Origin: Deuterostichococcus epilithicus
Lineage: Eukaryota > Chlorophyta > Trebouxiophyceae > Prasiolales > Stichococcaceae
Direction of reading: 5' to 3'
NCBI GenBank assembly: GCA_033439295.1
Contig: JAVTLE010000023.1
Span: 4,376,530-4,440,529, forward strand
Length of the DNA stretch: 64,000 nucleotides
In this document: positions 24,001-35,448 of the stretch, piece after piece
How the letters are laid out: the number at the start of each line of letters is the position of its first letter
Numbering within the stretch: position 1 is the first letter of the stretch
Program-made: the position numbers and the translations under genes
The notes under the pieces: generated by a model
What the model saw: the letters and a program-made list of their open reading frames with translations, nothing else
Told to the model about the DNA's origin: nothing
Databases searched by the model: none

Positions 24001-24212
24001 AGACCCGCAAGCCAAACGCATCCTCGGCGACCCGGCAGCGGAGCATCAGCCGGCTGCGGACGCATTCACAATTGCGCCTGCTGCAACGCTGGTCAGGAAC
24101 AGAGGCCGCGGCGGACGTGGCAATCCGCTGGCTGTGCCCACCTCGTTTCGCCGCCGCTGGTCTTGCCCTCTGCCTTGGTGGGGCCTGACCTCGTCGCCGC
24201 GCCCTCCGTCAT
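21003..24212 (-). CDS. PP2C-family protein phosphatase
   Basis: Mn/Mg-dependent Ser/Thr phosphatase. Eight exons in exact phase: complement of 21003..21197, 21501..21658, 22207..22323, 22824..22982, 23428..23526, 23725..23770, 23918..24053, 24142..24212; 981 bases, 326 residues. Start ATG at 24212 opens [17 protein letters not shown]. Core motifs in order: [27 protein letters not shown] (metal-binding Asp), [101 protein letters not shown]. All catalytic positions look intact. It is close to the plant group of cytosolic or nuclear PP2Cs with little outside the catalytic core; the C-terminal tail is Ala/Ser-rich. Four degenerate exon copies and a 77-base tandem repeat lie in its introns. Confidence 0.95.
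21715..21805 (-). repeat. degenerate copy of a PP2C exon start
   Basis: The region upstream of the exon starting at 21658 carries a copy that reads [19 protein letters not shown] beside the true [19 protein letters not shown], including a CAG acceptor-like site, about 140 bases away. A one-base indel breaks the frame near its start. Confidence 0.85.
22432..22485 (-). repeat. degenerate copy of a PP2C exon start
   Basis: Reads [16 protein letters not shown], against [16 protein letters not shown] in the exon starting at 22323. Same strand and orientation, about 150 bases upstream in the intron. Confidence 0.85.
23060..23225 (-). repeat. two degenerate copies of a PP2C exon start
   Basis: Copies of the start of the exon beginning at 22982 lie at about 23190-23222 (reads [10 protein letters not shown], true exon [10 protein letters not shown]) and at about 23061-23106 (base-level match only). 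Confidence 0.75.
23259..23425. repeat. 77-base tandem repeat, about two copies, in a PP2C intron
   Basis: GCCAAATCTGCAGCCGAGAG starts at 23261 and again at 23338, and the rest of the unit matches closely. A third partial start abuts the exon end at 23428. Confidence 0.9.
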
Positions 24213-25448
24213 GGAGGAGGGTTTGCCAGAAAACCGCTGCATGAGGTTGAGCGGCATCCGGCTGTGCTTGGCACGACGCCCTCACGCAAGCCAGTGCGGG
24301 TGCTGCAGGCAGAGGGTGACGCGAGGTCAACAGTACATTGTGCGTGCCAAGACAACGGCCTCCGCCTTGCTAGAGCAGATTGGAAGAGGGGAGATGCTGC
24401 GCGATCTGAATCTGCAGCGCTCGCTGTCGCTAATCGCATGTGGGTCAAGCTGCTCGGCGAGTGTGCGCACATAGAGTGCACCGCGGCGGAGTCGCGATGG
24501 GACAGGATGGCAGTGTCTGCCCAGGAGACATGCCAAGTGCAGCAAAGATATCATACTGCAGCTCCAGACTGGCAGCTCCTGATGTGGGCTGCCAAGGGTG
24601 GGAGAGGAGAAACGCCTCTGAATGCTGCGAGGCGCACCCTTAGGAGAGTCTGATCCCGGCCTCAGGGGCCGGGGCAGGGACCCGAACCTTGTCACCTGGT
24701 GCCGAACCAGCTCGGGGTTCTGGTGCAGACGGCGAGGCGACCGCCACCCGCAGCTGCGCACGGCCGTCTGCAGTCTTGCCAGGCCTCCTGTGTGCGTCGT
24801 TTGCTCTGCCCGCCACAACCCCTCGCCCCTTGCCGTCGAGTCTACTACGGTTTCAGGGATTTGAAGCGTTCGTTCGTCAGCGGGTGGCGGTGCTGGGCCG
24901 TGTGGACCACAGAAGCGTTCCTGACGTGAGCGAGGTTGAAATTGTGTGTTCGTGAGCGCTGCGTTGCGTTGCCAAAGTAACGCGTCCGTCGCCTTGCTTT
25001 GCACGACCCTGAAGCTGGCTCGGGTAAATGATGGAGTGGCCACGACTTGGCAGTTGGCACAGGGCCTGTGGCACAGGCCCACAACTCATGCAGGCTTTGA
25101 GCTTCCAGCAGTCAGCTACGATGCCTTCAAACAGAGGTGATCCAGGTGGTCTCTGAAGTGAAACCAGATAGACCGAGTGCGCGCGGGAGGGTTTCGAACT
25201 CACACCATTCGTCCCCGCCCACGAAGCCAGCAGTGCGCAAGGCACACAACAACCCCAGCAAACATGCACTGAGAGCACTGCCTGGACTTGACAGATGGCG
25301 CTCTTGAGGACCGCCAGATTCTGCACAGCTTCCAGACGGAAGGACACCGGGTGGTTGCGGCATAGCATGCTGCGGTCTGACACCCCCCTGTGTGCCAGCG
25401 CGCGGCAAACCCTCCTGAACGACTCGTGTAAAGCCCGCGCCAGTAATC
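24213..25448. other. intergenic stretch upstream of PP2C
   Basis: Between the PP2C start and the NOT2 stop, both on the minus strand. It should contain the PP2C promoter and the NOT2 3' end. No conserved reading seen. Confidence 0.4.
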
Positions 25449-28400
25449 TCAGAGTGCGCCGCCAGGCGCAAGGCCGCTGGCGCCGCCTGGCTTGAGCGCA
25501 GAGGCGCCCCCGGGCCCCGCGCCGGGCGCAACGCTGCCGCTGCCGGGCGCCGGACGCGGCAGGTCCGGCGGCCGCTCCAAGCTGTCGTAGTGCACCTGTG
25601 GGGTGAGATGGACCGACAGTCACCAGCATGCATCGGGTGTGTCTCAGACAGCATGCTCCGCAGGAAGAACAGCAGGGACTTGTCTGGCTGTGCAACACCT
25701 GTGCGGGCTTCCGCAGCAGCAGCCTTCCCTCCGCCGGGCACAGCACAGCGGCTGCGCGGCTCTGCGAGACAGGGTGCCGCCACGGGGGGGCGAACGGCGC
25801 ACCACGAAGTTGTCCTTGCGGACGGCGTCCCAGGTGGCGGTGTCGAACACCAGGTAGGAGCCGCGCTCGAAGCGCTCGGTCTTCATGATGGGCTCCGTGT
25901 TTGGGATGCGCGTCAGCCACAGCTTGAACTCCTGCGGGTTTGGAAGGGTGGGCACTTCGAAACGGGATCAAGCGAGGCTCGGGCAGCAGGTGCGCGGCCT
26001 TTTGGAACCACACCTGGCACTGCGGTCCCAGTGACATGGTCGAGACCGCGCAGCGGGACCTGTCGACCCTCCCTCTCCTGCCCCATACACGGGAGCCCGG
26101 ATGTGGGACGGCGACCGGCAGCGCATGGGGCAGTGACTTCGGGGGCCTGCTGCATCACCCAACGCAGGGACCGATCGCGGGAAGGGGGTGCACCTTGTGG
26201 AACCACCACTGGCGGGCGGACAGCTCGTCGGCGGCCAGCAGCTGCGCCTCGTCACCCGGCATGGAGTAGAAGATGTAGAACAGCGTGTCCTGCTGGAACT
26301 TGGCGAAGTAGCCCGGCTGCAGCCGCGGCGGCGCGTGCAGGTAGCACGCAGGCACCTGCAGGCCAGAGCGGCACTGTCTCAGAAGCTCGCGACGACAGAG
26401 ACACGGTGACGTGGCTGCGGCCGCGGCGGCGCGCGCAGGTAGCATCAGCAGACACCAGCGTGCAGTGGCGGAACACTTGGCAGAGACGGTGATGGACACG
26501 GCCTGCCCAGGCTGCAGGCTGGCTGCTGCTGGGCCCCTGCAGCTGGATGCCCCCAGGAGCGCTGTTTTGCGGATAGGGCTTGCGCAAGCCAGCCCTGTGG
26601 AAGGCGGAATACCCTGCTCACACTGTCCATGAAAGACGAGCCACCTCGGTGTGATGGCCCTGCCAGGCGGAGCCGCAGCCTCCGCAAACATGCAGTGCAC
26701 GCCGAGACCACCAGGGCAGGGCAACCAGGGCTCGGCAGCGTGGGACGGTCCCTAAACCCTAAGACCCAAGGCCGCCCACCTTGAAGTCGGGCTCCGCCTT
26801 GAGCGGGCCGTCCGCCCACGGCGACGCAAAGGTCTTGTGCAGGTTGTCCGGCGAGTTGAGGTTCAGGCCCAACGTCGTGAGGTCCGTGCCCAGCGCCAGC
26901 GTCGTCAGGTCCGGGTCCGTCATCCGGATGACGGACAGCAGGCCCAGCAGCCCGAAGCGGTCCGGCTGGCCGGGGGCGGCGCCGCCCTTGCCGCCGGGGG
27001 ACCCGGCGGCTGCGGTGCCACCGCGGGGTTCACTTGCGCCGCCGCTGCCGGCACGCGCAGCGGCCTGCTGCGCGTAGAACCGCTGCATCTGGTCGTAGTT
27101 GGGGTGGCCCGGCGCGAGGCCCGCCGGCGGCCCGCCGCCACCGCCGTCCGGCTGCTGCTGCTGCTGCTGCGCGTCCCCGCTGAAGTCGCCGCCCGGCTGC
27201 AAAGCCCGCAGCTGCTGCGCCTGCCCCTGTGGCGCACGTGCAAGCGTGAGCAAGCTGGCACGGGGACAGGATGTGAATAACAGGGGCGATGTGTGACCGA
27301 GCTGCGCCCAACACGGCTACCACAGGCATTCTGATGGTTGTCTGTACCTTGTGCTGCAGGCCCCGTCCCCAAACACAAGTGTGCTGTGACGCAAGGCAAC
27401 AGTGTCATGCTGTGCGCCAAGGCACCATGCCAGCTGAAGTCAGTCGGGCCATGCACCCAAGGAGTACAGACCGAATGAGGGTGCTGGTTTGGCATTCTGA
27501 CACACACCTGCCCGCCTGCAAGGTCCGACTTCGTTGCCTCCCCGCCCTCGCTGCTGGGCGACGGGCCGAGCCGTGGCGCCCCCGGCAGCGCGGGGAATTC
27601 CTCCGGCTGCAGCAGTCAGAAATGCGAGTTGTTGTGAGCCCTGGCAGATGGTTCACAGAGCGCACACATCAGTACGATACAGCAGCGGCTTGTGCGGTGC
27701 TACATCAGTGAGGAACCTCGTGATGTGACAAGTCGCGCGCGGTCTTCACCCACCTGCATATTGGGACTTGCCAGCAGACCCCAGTGTGAAGCCTCGTGTT
27801 GCACTAACATTCACCTGCATGTTGAACTCCTGCCCCTTGCCCAGCGACAGCGCGACATACGGGTCCGGCCCGAGCGTCGAGGACGCTGCGGTGATCGGCG
27901 GCGCCGGGCCGCCCAGGGCGCCGCCGCTCGTCATGCCGCCGTCGGCGGCCACGCCCGCCGGCCGCGCCAGCGCGCCGCCGAGCGACGGGAAGTCCGACTC
28001 GTCAAAGGTGATGGGCGCATCCGGCTTCCCGCCCCCGCCCCCGCCCTGCGCACAGCGACATGGGAACGATCAGCAACCGCAGTCATGCGCCTGGCAGATC
28101 ACAGTGTCAAGTTGGTTACAACCCCAACGGGGATGCCTCCTTGTGCAGTGGTGTGGAGCGCAGTTTGGGGCGCAAGCGGGGACCAGGGCACACGAGACCA
28201 GGCCTTGACAACAATGCTGTGCTCACGTGTCGGCCGGCTGCCTGGCTGAACTTCCCGCCGGCCGCAGCGGCCATGCTGGTGTTCTGGCTGCCGCCGCCGC
28301 CGCCGCCGCCGCCGTCCAGCATCAGCATGAGGTCGCCGCTGGCATGCAGGATGCCGCCGGGGCCGCCGGGGCCCAGACCCCGCGCGGCCGGCGAGCCGCC

Positions 28401-29433
28401 TGGGCCGCCAACAGACCGCAGCCCGATGCCGGCGCCGCCAAACCCACCGCCGGTGCCGAGGCTCCCCGCGAGACCCAGCCCGCCACGCTGTTGCTGGCCA
28501 TCGGCGCCGCCAGACAGCCCCCCGCCCAGGTCGAGCGAGCCGCGCTGCTGCGGCGCAGAGCCCTGCGGCGGCGCCGGCGCTGGGCTGCCGCGCCCGCCGC
28601 CGCCGAGCCCGTTCATTGCCAGCATCTGGGCGCCCGGCATGCCGCTGCGCCCCGCCGCCTGCCCGTACTGCTGCCCGAGCTGCTGCTGCGGTGAAACGGC
28701 GGGTGCGTTCGAGGCGGCGTCAGGGGGCAGGTTGTGTGTCCACCAACTCCAAGCATTTGACATGTTGTCAGCAGCGGTTGCTGGCGGCGCCTGTCGCAGC
28801 GCTGTCCCCTGCAATCACTGAGCGCGCAGGAACGACCAGGGCTTGGCAGGCCCATGATGCCGCACCTGCAACTGGTTGCTGAGGTTGCCGCTGGGGAAGC
28901 GGCCCTGGCCTGGCTGACCCAATGACGGCATGCTGCCGAGCCCTGGTCCCGGCCTGCACGTGAGATGCCACTGCTCGAAACCAGTGCCAGTGATCGAACT
29001 GCTTTCGGGACACGTACAGCATGCTGAGGCAGGTATGCGATAGCAAGTCAGTACACCAATATTGTTGGTGTGACAGCGGGCGAGCAGCTGCAGACTCAGG
29101 AGCCGGTGGTGCTGCGCAGCCCCACCTCGAGCCTGGCAGCTGTCCCTGCATGCCGAATCCGCTTTGCAATCCCCCATAGCTGCCGCCTGCAGCACAAGGG
29201 GGTTTTGGCGCTCGCCTGTGGAACAGTGTCACAAGCAGGACGAGGTTTGCGAAGCGCACATCGCATGCACATGCAGAATGCAGGGCATCCCACGGTAGCG
29301 AACGAGTCGTTAACGGTGACCGACCTGGTTGCTGATAGCCTGCATCGCTGGCCCCCTGTGGCTGCCCGCCAGCGTATGATGCAAATGGTCGCGCATTGGA
29401 GGGGTCAATGCCTCCGCTGGTTGTGTTTAACAT
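25449..29433 (-). CDS. NOT2: CCR4-NOT complex subunit NOT2
   Basis: Scaffold subunit of the CCR4-NOT deadenylase, acting in mRNA decay and transcription. Ten exons in exact phase: complement of 25449..25595, 25803..25931, 26194..26355, 26780..27226, 27508..27606, 27815..28045, 28227..28685, 28866..28953, 29126..29186, 29325..29433; 1932 bases, 643 residues. The N-terminal half is Gly/Gln/Pro-rich and disordered, with FDESDFPSLGG and EEFPALPGAPRLG. Then the hallmark GLLGLLSVIRMTDPDLTTLA and TTLGLNLNSPDNLHKTFASP, and the C-terminal NOT box: ACYLHAPPRLQPGYFAKF, DTLFYIFYSMPGDEAQLLAA, EFKLWLTRIPNTEPIMKTER, FERGSYLVFDTATWDAVRKD. The ATG at 29433 gives MLNTTSGGIDPSNARPFA; a longer N-terminus cannot be excluded. 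Confidence 0.94.
25985..26030 (-). repeat. copy of the 3' edge of a NOT2 exon
   Basis: In the intron after the exon ending at 26194, a copy reads QVWFQKAAHLLP beside the true exon edge QWWFHKVHPLP (the last residues being intron), about 190 bases downstream in transcription. Confidence 0.65.
26411..26460 (-). repeat. copy of the 5' region of a NOT2 exon
   Basis: GCTGCGGCCGCGGCGGCGCG at 26414 matches GCTGCAGCCGCGGCGGCGCG at 26317 inside the exon, and the match continues through the GCAGGTAGCA stretch; offset about 98 bases. Confidence 0.85.
26750..26767. repeat. telomere-like CCCTAAACCCTAA tract
   Basis: Two units of plant-type telomere repeat or telo-box, just inside the NOT2 intron next to the donor at 26779. 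Similar short tracts occur at 3207-3220, 40523-40535, 41301-41309, 41993-42003 and 42333-42362. Confidence 0.8.
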
Positions 29434-30890
29434 TGAGCAGCTGCGCTCTCCTTAGCACCTCCTCTTGATCACCTGCGCAAGTCAGCCAGCTTGGTGCACT
29501 CCAGGAGCCCCTGCTAAGGCTTTCAAGACTGGGGCTTGCTGTGGTGTCGGAACGCACTCATGCACAGGCGCTGCAAGGGAAATGGCTTGGTGCACATTGA
29601 GAGCTTCAGCGCTACACACACGGGATCAGGTCGGCGACCAGCATTCGTATCAAGAATTGAGCGGCCTGGGCGTCCGAATGCAGCAAAGCGAGCTGCGACT
29701 GCGCTGTAGGGGGCGCGCGCAACGCATGTTGCAGGTTCCGCAAAAACAAAAGGTCGTCATGGTGCCACAAGGTGCTGTTCGGCTGCGTGAGCAGCTAGCT
29801 GTCTTCGCGAACGCATCGACACATGTTTCCTATGGTCTGTCATGCTGTCGAGCAACGGCTGTGAGAGGATCGGCAGTATGATCTTCATGTCCGAAACAGG
29901 TCGTTCAGGGGCGCAGCCCCCGCCCGCATGAACCGAACACCTTCCTTGCAGCATCTTGTGCTCATCCGCAGGCCACGACATGGGACCTGGCCTGTCTCGG
30001 GCCTCCCTCGAAGACCGCTCCGAGTGTTATGCAATGCAACCCGAGTGAGGTTCTTGATCGGCAAGCAGAGTCTTTGTGGCCGCTTGGACCAGCACCCAGT
30101 CATCGATGGTGAGCCTGCGACTACTGCTCATCCCAAACAAGGCATGTGGGTTCTCCGCAAAGTGCCCACCTGCTGTTTGGGAGGGGCTTCTCATCGCCTC
30201 TTCCGCAGCCCAGCGCGATTGCGACACGAGCGGAGCGGTCGATGCTGCACGCTGCCGCGCAAAGCTTGCTGGGTGGGCGTTGAGTAGGGTGGCCTTGCAA
30301 GCCTGGGCAACAAAAGCAAAATCGGCAGGGGGGACCCAAACGCTGACAAAGCAAAGGGACTCCCAGACTCTCAGCAGCGGCCATGTTCGCCAGCCACATT
30401 TGAGGTGCACTCCTCAGGCATGAGGCAATACGCACTGCTGCCATCTGCAAGACGTCTCTGCGATCTTGTGGTCGGACGTAGGGGAAGCGCCTGCTGCTTT
30501 CACAGCCCGCATCGCCTCGCAAGCAGGTCACTGCACCGTCGACGGTTTCGTGCGGCTGAGCAGTTGGCTGGCTGCACGTCAGCAGAGCCAGTCACAGACT
30601 GCAGCCACGTCTGTGCGGCCACCGGCCTATCGCGACCGCGGCGAGCTTTGACTCAGGCTCAGCATGTGAGGCTGCTTTGCCACATTTTGAGTGCACCCGG
30701 TTCTGGGGCAGCGCCCATCTGTTTGCCGCTCTGCGTCCCAGCTTGTCTCACTCGCCTCACGATCTATATGGCCACCGCGCACGTTGGGTCCCTGCGAGCC
30801 TCCTGTCCGTCCCAGGGCACATCGGCGGGCGCTGCGCCTTTCAAATCGCTGACGAGCGCTGCGGCACCATGCAATCGTCGTGACATGCAG
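29434..30890. other. stretch between divergent genes NOT2 and eIF3j
   Basis: About 1.4 kb between a minus-strand start and a plus-strand gene, so it should hold two promoters and the first exon of eIF3j. No conserved reading found. The open frames here look like chance in GC-rich DNA. Confidence 0.4.
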
Positions 30891-33115
30891 GGCAGAGGAC
30901 GATTCGTGGGAGGACTGGGAGGAGGCCGCCGATGTGCCACAGCTGCCCAAGCTGTCGGGTGCGCCGGCGCCGGCGGCCGCAGCGGCGCAGGACAAGTTTG
31001 CTGGAGAGGACGAGGGAGAGGAGGAGCCTGAGCACGATGTGCCTAAGCCCCAGGAGGTGCTACCCTGCGACCTTCCAAAATTCTGTCGCAGGCTCCAGAC
31101 TGCAGGCTTGCGGGCTGCTTTTGTCAAGGGTTCCGAGGGAGAAGCTCCGTCAGACTCCGTGGCTATACGATACATCACCTAGGGTTGGCCATCTTGTTCC
31201 TAATCACCGTTGCTGATCATTGGCAGGCGGACGTGCTGCGAGTCCAGCCAGGCACTGACGATCTGCAATTGCAGCATGGCTGCAGAGCCGCCATCACACT
31301 CTGCACTTTTGAAAGCCTGCAGCTGCATGCACCCATGCTGCATGTCACAGCCCAGACTTGAATCAAGTCAAAGGGGGGTGCGGCAGTACGTGGCAGCGAT
31401 GCAGCCCGGCTTTGAATCCAGAAGTACCTGCAAGGATGCGCACGCATGTGCTCCCTCGCCCCTGATAACATGCTCATATTTCGCCCACATGTCCCATATT
31501 CCACACGCTCATTCCTTGAGCACGTTCGGTGAATGCGCAACTCGATGCCTGCAGCCGAAGAAGGCGACGAAGCCGAAGTACGAGGACAAGGGTGCGGTCC
31601 CGGACGACACGCCGCTGGACGACCCGGTGGCGGAAAAGCTGCGTAAACAGCGGTGAGCTTGCTTCACCCTTCCAGAGGCTTCCGAACCTCGACCATGTGT
31701 CCGTGTGAGGGCATGTGACACTGGGAGCCGTCTGCGCTGTGTCCCCCTCTGCACGGCAGCGCACCATGCAACAGCCAGGGTGCGGGGGGAAGGCAGCTGC
31801 GAGGACCAGCAGCAGGCAGCGTGGGCACTGCTGCCCGCCGAAGCTGGAGCCTGACAGCCCAAGCTGGAGCCTGACAGCCCAGTGAGACCTCGCCTCGTCA
31901 TGCCATGCAGGCTAATCGAGGACGCAGATCTGAGGAATGCGCAGGAGCTGTTTGGCATTGGCGGCGGCTTGGAAAAGCAGAAGCTCAAAACCATGAAGGA
32001 GCATGACACGTATGGCAAGGTGAGTTCCTTGAGTCCTGCAATCTGATCATAGTTGACTCGCCAGCCACATGCGATCTGCTTGCAGGTGGTACTGCGTGCC
32101 ACCATGTTTCACTCGCCAGCCACATGCGATCTGCTTGCAAGCCTGCAATGCGGCGCGCAGTAGCGCCTGCAAGCAGCTCGCATGTGGCTGCACAGCGCCT
32201 TGCAAAATCATCGAATTCTGGCTGCACCCCCAAGTAGGCAGCTACCGTGCCCAGCAGATGGGGCGCGACGCATTCGCTGCTGCAGCAGACAGTCACGAAG
32301 TATCTCACGGCTATCTTGACTGTGCAGGCGGTGGCTGCCCAGTTCCTCAGGCAGCATGAAGCCAGCGCCCACTACAAGGCGCTGCTCAAGGGCCTGCTGA
32401 AGACGGCGCTCGAAAATGTCCCCGCCCAGGTGCACTCACGCCCCCCCAATTTTACCTGTAGTGTCTGTGCTTGAACAGCCAGCCAGCCAGCCAGCCCACC
32501 GCACCGAACGTATGGGGCTCGGTGCTGGCGAGAGTCTCGAGAGCCTCTTGTTGGTGGTCCCCTACCCGCCACCGCCAACCGCAGTCATGTACGCATGGTC
32601 GGGACCCTGACCTACGTCCTACACAAACATTGAACACAGGAGACAAAGGACATTGAGACTGCGCTTGCGGGGCTGCGGGCTGACAAGGTCAAGGCAGAGG
32701 CGGCTGCTGCGGCCGCTGCCAAGAAGGGTGCGTCCTGCGGTGCTGCTTCCGTTGTGTGATTGACATGTGCTGCGAAGCATGCGCACGGCCGTTGATGGCT
32801 GAGCAGATCTCAGCTCCAGGCTCCATCAATGCGCGTGCATGCCTGTGACAGTTGCTGATCTGCTGCCGATGGTGCGCCTTCGCAGCTGGCAAAAAGAAGA
32901 GCGTCAACGTGGGCTCAAAGGGCGGGACGGCCGGCCTGGACGACTACATCTATGACGACGCAGGTGGGTCAATTATCGTTATGCCGGCATGTCTGCAGTA
33001 TCAGCGTATATTGTGGCGCGGTTGCCGTGTGGGCAAGCGATTGCTCTGCTTGCTCTGCCTGTAACAGATGTGCTTGACAATCGCAGGTGATGGTGATGAA
33101 TACGACTTCATGTGA
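30891..33115 (+). CDS. EIF3J: translation initiation factor eIF3 subunit j, first exon not found
   Basis: Loosely bound eIF3 subunit that sits in the 40S decoding centre. Exons: <30891..31056, 31555..31652, 31911..32019, 32328..32429, 32640..32727, 32886..32963, 33087..33115. Readings: AEDDSWEDWEEAADVPQLPK (the typical acidic, Trp-containing start), KPKYEDKGAVPDDTPLDD, LIEDADLRNAQELFGIGG, HYKALLKGLLKTALENVPAQ, ETKDIETALAGLRADKVKAE, LDDYIYDDA and the conserved end DEYDFM. The ATG must lie in an exon upstream, because the first recognised exon begins in mid-codon after a CAG acceptor. The end of the first exon (GTGCTA donor) is the least certain junction. Confidence 0.87.
31841..31882. repeat. 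20-base direct repeat, two copies
   Basis: AAGCTGGAGCCTGACAGCCC occurs twice back to back in an eIF3j intron, just upstream of the exon at 31911. Confidence 0.95.
32060..32192. repeat. direct and inverted repeat pair in an eIF3j intron
   Basis: CTCGCCAGCCACATGCGATC occurs at 32060 and again at 32111, each followed by TGCTTGCA. A near-perfect reverse complement (TGCAAGCAGCTCGCATGTGG) lies at 32168-32187, so the second copy and the inverted copy can form a stem of about 22 bp with a loop of about 30 bases. Confidence 0.9.
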
Positions 33116-34013
33116 GCCGTAACACGAGCAGACATGAGGGGGTTCGGGGATTGAGATTGATGGATCTAGATGAGCCCATGGACCGTGAGCACCGGCAAAA
33201 CAATTCACAGCGCCGTTCAAGCGCAGCTGCAGGGCGCCAATGTCGCCACCTGCACGTACAGAGATGCGCAGCTTTGCAGCTAGAATGGTGTTGTGCAGCG
33301 ACCCGGATGATATGTAGCAAACTGTGTTTGCTCGTGTCCGACCGTGTCTGACAACATCTGGGATTATCGGACCGACTTGAGCAGTTCCCCGATGCTGACA
33401 ACATGGTCGCGGCCTCGCGCGGCGAGCCACACACTTCGCAATTCCACAGCACAAACCGCACTCTTCACGCATCAAGATCTAGGCTCTAGGAGTCGCAACG
33501 AGCGACGGCGTCGGGATCACAACCCCACGTCCTCAAGGTAGCTGCACGCGCGATCAGTCGCAAAACGCAACGGCAAGCAACCGCATCAACTGCTCACAGA
33601 GTACTGACAGGATTCCTGTCGGACTTCAGGCCGCAGTCTCAGGTGTGCGCTGCACCAGCCCTGCGGCGATAGACGTTTTTCCAGCCGTCGTCGCTCAACC
33701 GCATCCGCGCAAACTTGCATCCTGAGTGGCCGGCTTGGGTTGTCTGCATGATACAAGCAGCAGCACGTATCTAGAAAGCGTTTCAAGGGCAGATCCGATT
33801 TGCTATACGTCTGCTACTGGAGGCGCTGCAGGTGTGCACGCGCGATGAACATGCACGCGAAATCCTGTTCCCGTTGCAAGCGCCCACCGATCTTGACACC
33901 ACACCACGACATGCGCCTGCTTCCAATCACATATACTCAAGTCACACCGATGTGCCCGCAGTCTGACCCCAAGTCCTGTGCTCAACCGGACGCTGTACGA
34001 GCATCAGGGAGGA
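33116..34013. other. intergenic stretch
   Basis: Between two plus-strand genes. No conserved reading or RNA gene seen; should contain the eIF3j 3' end and the promoter of the secreted protein gene. Confidence 0.4.
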
Positions 34014-35448
34014 ATGGCGCGAGTCAGTTGGACGCTGGTGGCGGTCGCGGTGCTTGCTGCGGCCCTGACCGGCACTGCACAGGCTCGTCGCATTCTGGGT
34101 GAGTCCTCAGGACCTTTCCCGACCGTTGATACTTGCGCTTGCGCTTGCCGACAGGCACCCAAGCTCGTGCTGACGTCACACCAGCAAGCAACGACATCCC
34201 GCTCATCGTCATGTGCCACCACGGATGCAGTTCCGCTAGCTTTTGCTAATCCTTCTCTGAAACATGATCTGTAAGTGGTATGAGGCAACGCATGCACGCG
34301 GACGATGCTGCAAATGTCTGGGCGGGTGATCTCGCCCAAACTGCAGTCCGTTTTCGTTGTTGCAACTGCCAACGATGCGCAGGTTGCGGTTCTGACAGGA
34401 CAAAACGCTGACAAGACATGAACGTCTTCACACGAGCTGCGTGTCTCGTGGCGCGAACAGGCCCCGCCCCGTGGATCCAGTGTGGCGGCACTGGTGGCGA
34501 GTGCAAGGGTGCCGACTGCGCGGATGCCGCCTGGCCGGGCACGGCGTGCGCTGGGGACTTCACGTGTCAGCGCTTCAATGAGTTCTACTGGCAATGCGGT
34601 GGGTATGGCAAGGTTGGCCACAGCCCTCATGCCCGCACCCGCAGTTGTATGCACAGATGCCGCCGTATGCACGTGCAACCCAAGACTCGGAAGAGGACAC
34701 CTTGACTGCCTGTGCTGCAGACGCTCCGACCAAGGCAACGGGCGACACAACTGGTGTCACTGGCCCGCCTGAGGTCGCCAAGGCCGGCATGACATCCACC
34801 ACGCCGCCTGCGGTAGTCCCAACTTCTGCGGGGCTCCCGACACGTATGTGCCCATCTGAACCGTGTTCTCTCCTCCACGTTGTTGAAGTCATTCGCACTT
34901 GCACCAGATGCTCTAAGCTGCCCGGCAGCTTGGCAGCTTGCGAGTGGCGGCACACGGGCCGAGGGTGGGGTGGGGTGAAACTCNGGGTGGGGGCATTCGC
35001 GATGTGTAACTGCTTTTGCATGTGTTGAGGACCTTCAGCTGACAGCGTTCTCTCTTTCAATCTGCAGCAGCGCCCACCGCCGTGCCCGCAGCAGAATCAG
35101 CCGACAATGCATGGCAGCAGTGCGGTGGCATCCAGGGAGCCTTCTGCACCGATGATCTGTCCATGTGCAAGGACGCCCCATGGCCCGGCTTCGTATGCCC
35201 GACCGGTAAGGCCATCCCACAGCCTGTGCAGGATCCCATCTTGTGATGATCTTTGAAAGTGATCACTCATTGCGCAGATAGCAAAGGAACATGTCGCACA
35301 ACTGCTGTATGGCGCTTGGAGGCTTCCGAATGGTGGGTGTGACGAATGCGTGTTGCTGAGCGAGCTGCGTGCTGCTCGTGCAGGGTTTGCATGCTACCGC
35401 TCGAACGAGTGGTACTGGCAATGCGCCGCGGGCCCCATTGTCGGCTGA
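34014..35448 (+). CDS. small secreted protein with two CBM1-like cysteine-rich modules
   Basis: Exons 34014..34098, 34461..34598, 34721..34843, 35068..35205 and 35384..35448 join in exact phase: 549 bases, 182 residues. A signal peptide opens it (ARVSWTLVAVAVLAAALTG then TAQA). Module one: PWIQCGGTGGEC, CADAAWPGTACAGDF, TCQRFNEFYWQC. A Thr/Pro-rich linker follows (GDTTGVTGPPEV, TSTTPPAVVPTS). Module two: AWQQCGGIQGAFC, CKDAPWPGFVCPTG, FACYRSNEWYWQC, split by an intron. The CGG...C...C...WYWQC pattern is that of fungal-type cellulose-binding CBM1, which predicts binding to cellulose- or chitin-like wall polymers outside the cell. No catalytic domain is present. The spacing differs somewhat from fungal CBM1, so the fold is an inference. 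Confidence 0.8.

Noticed and set aside
24877-26037. 386-codon minus-strand open frame
   Set aside because: Overlaps the NOT2 exons at 25449..25931 in another frame; low-complexity, no conserved pattern.
28116-28814. Long Gly-rich frame taken as a separate glycine-rich protein
   Set aside because: It is the large NOT2 exon 28227..28685 extended by flanking intron; phase and neighbours fit NOT2.
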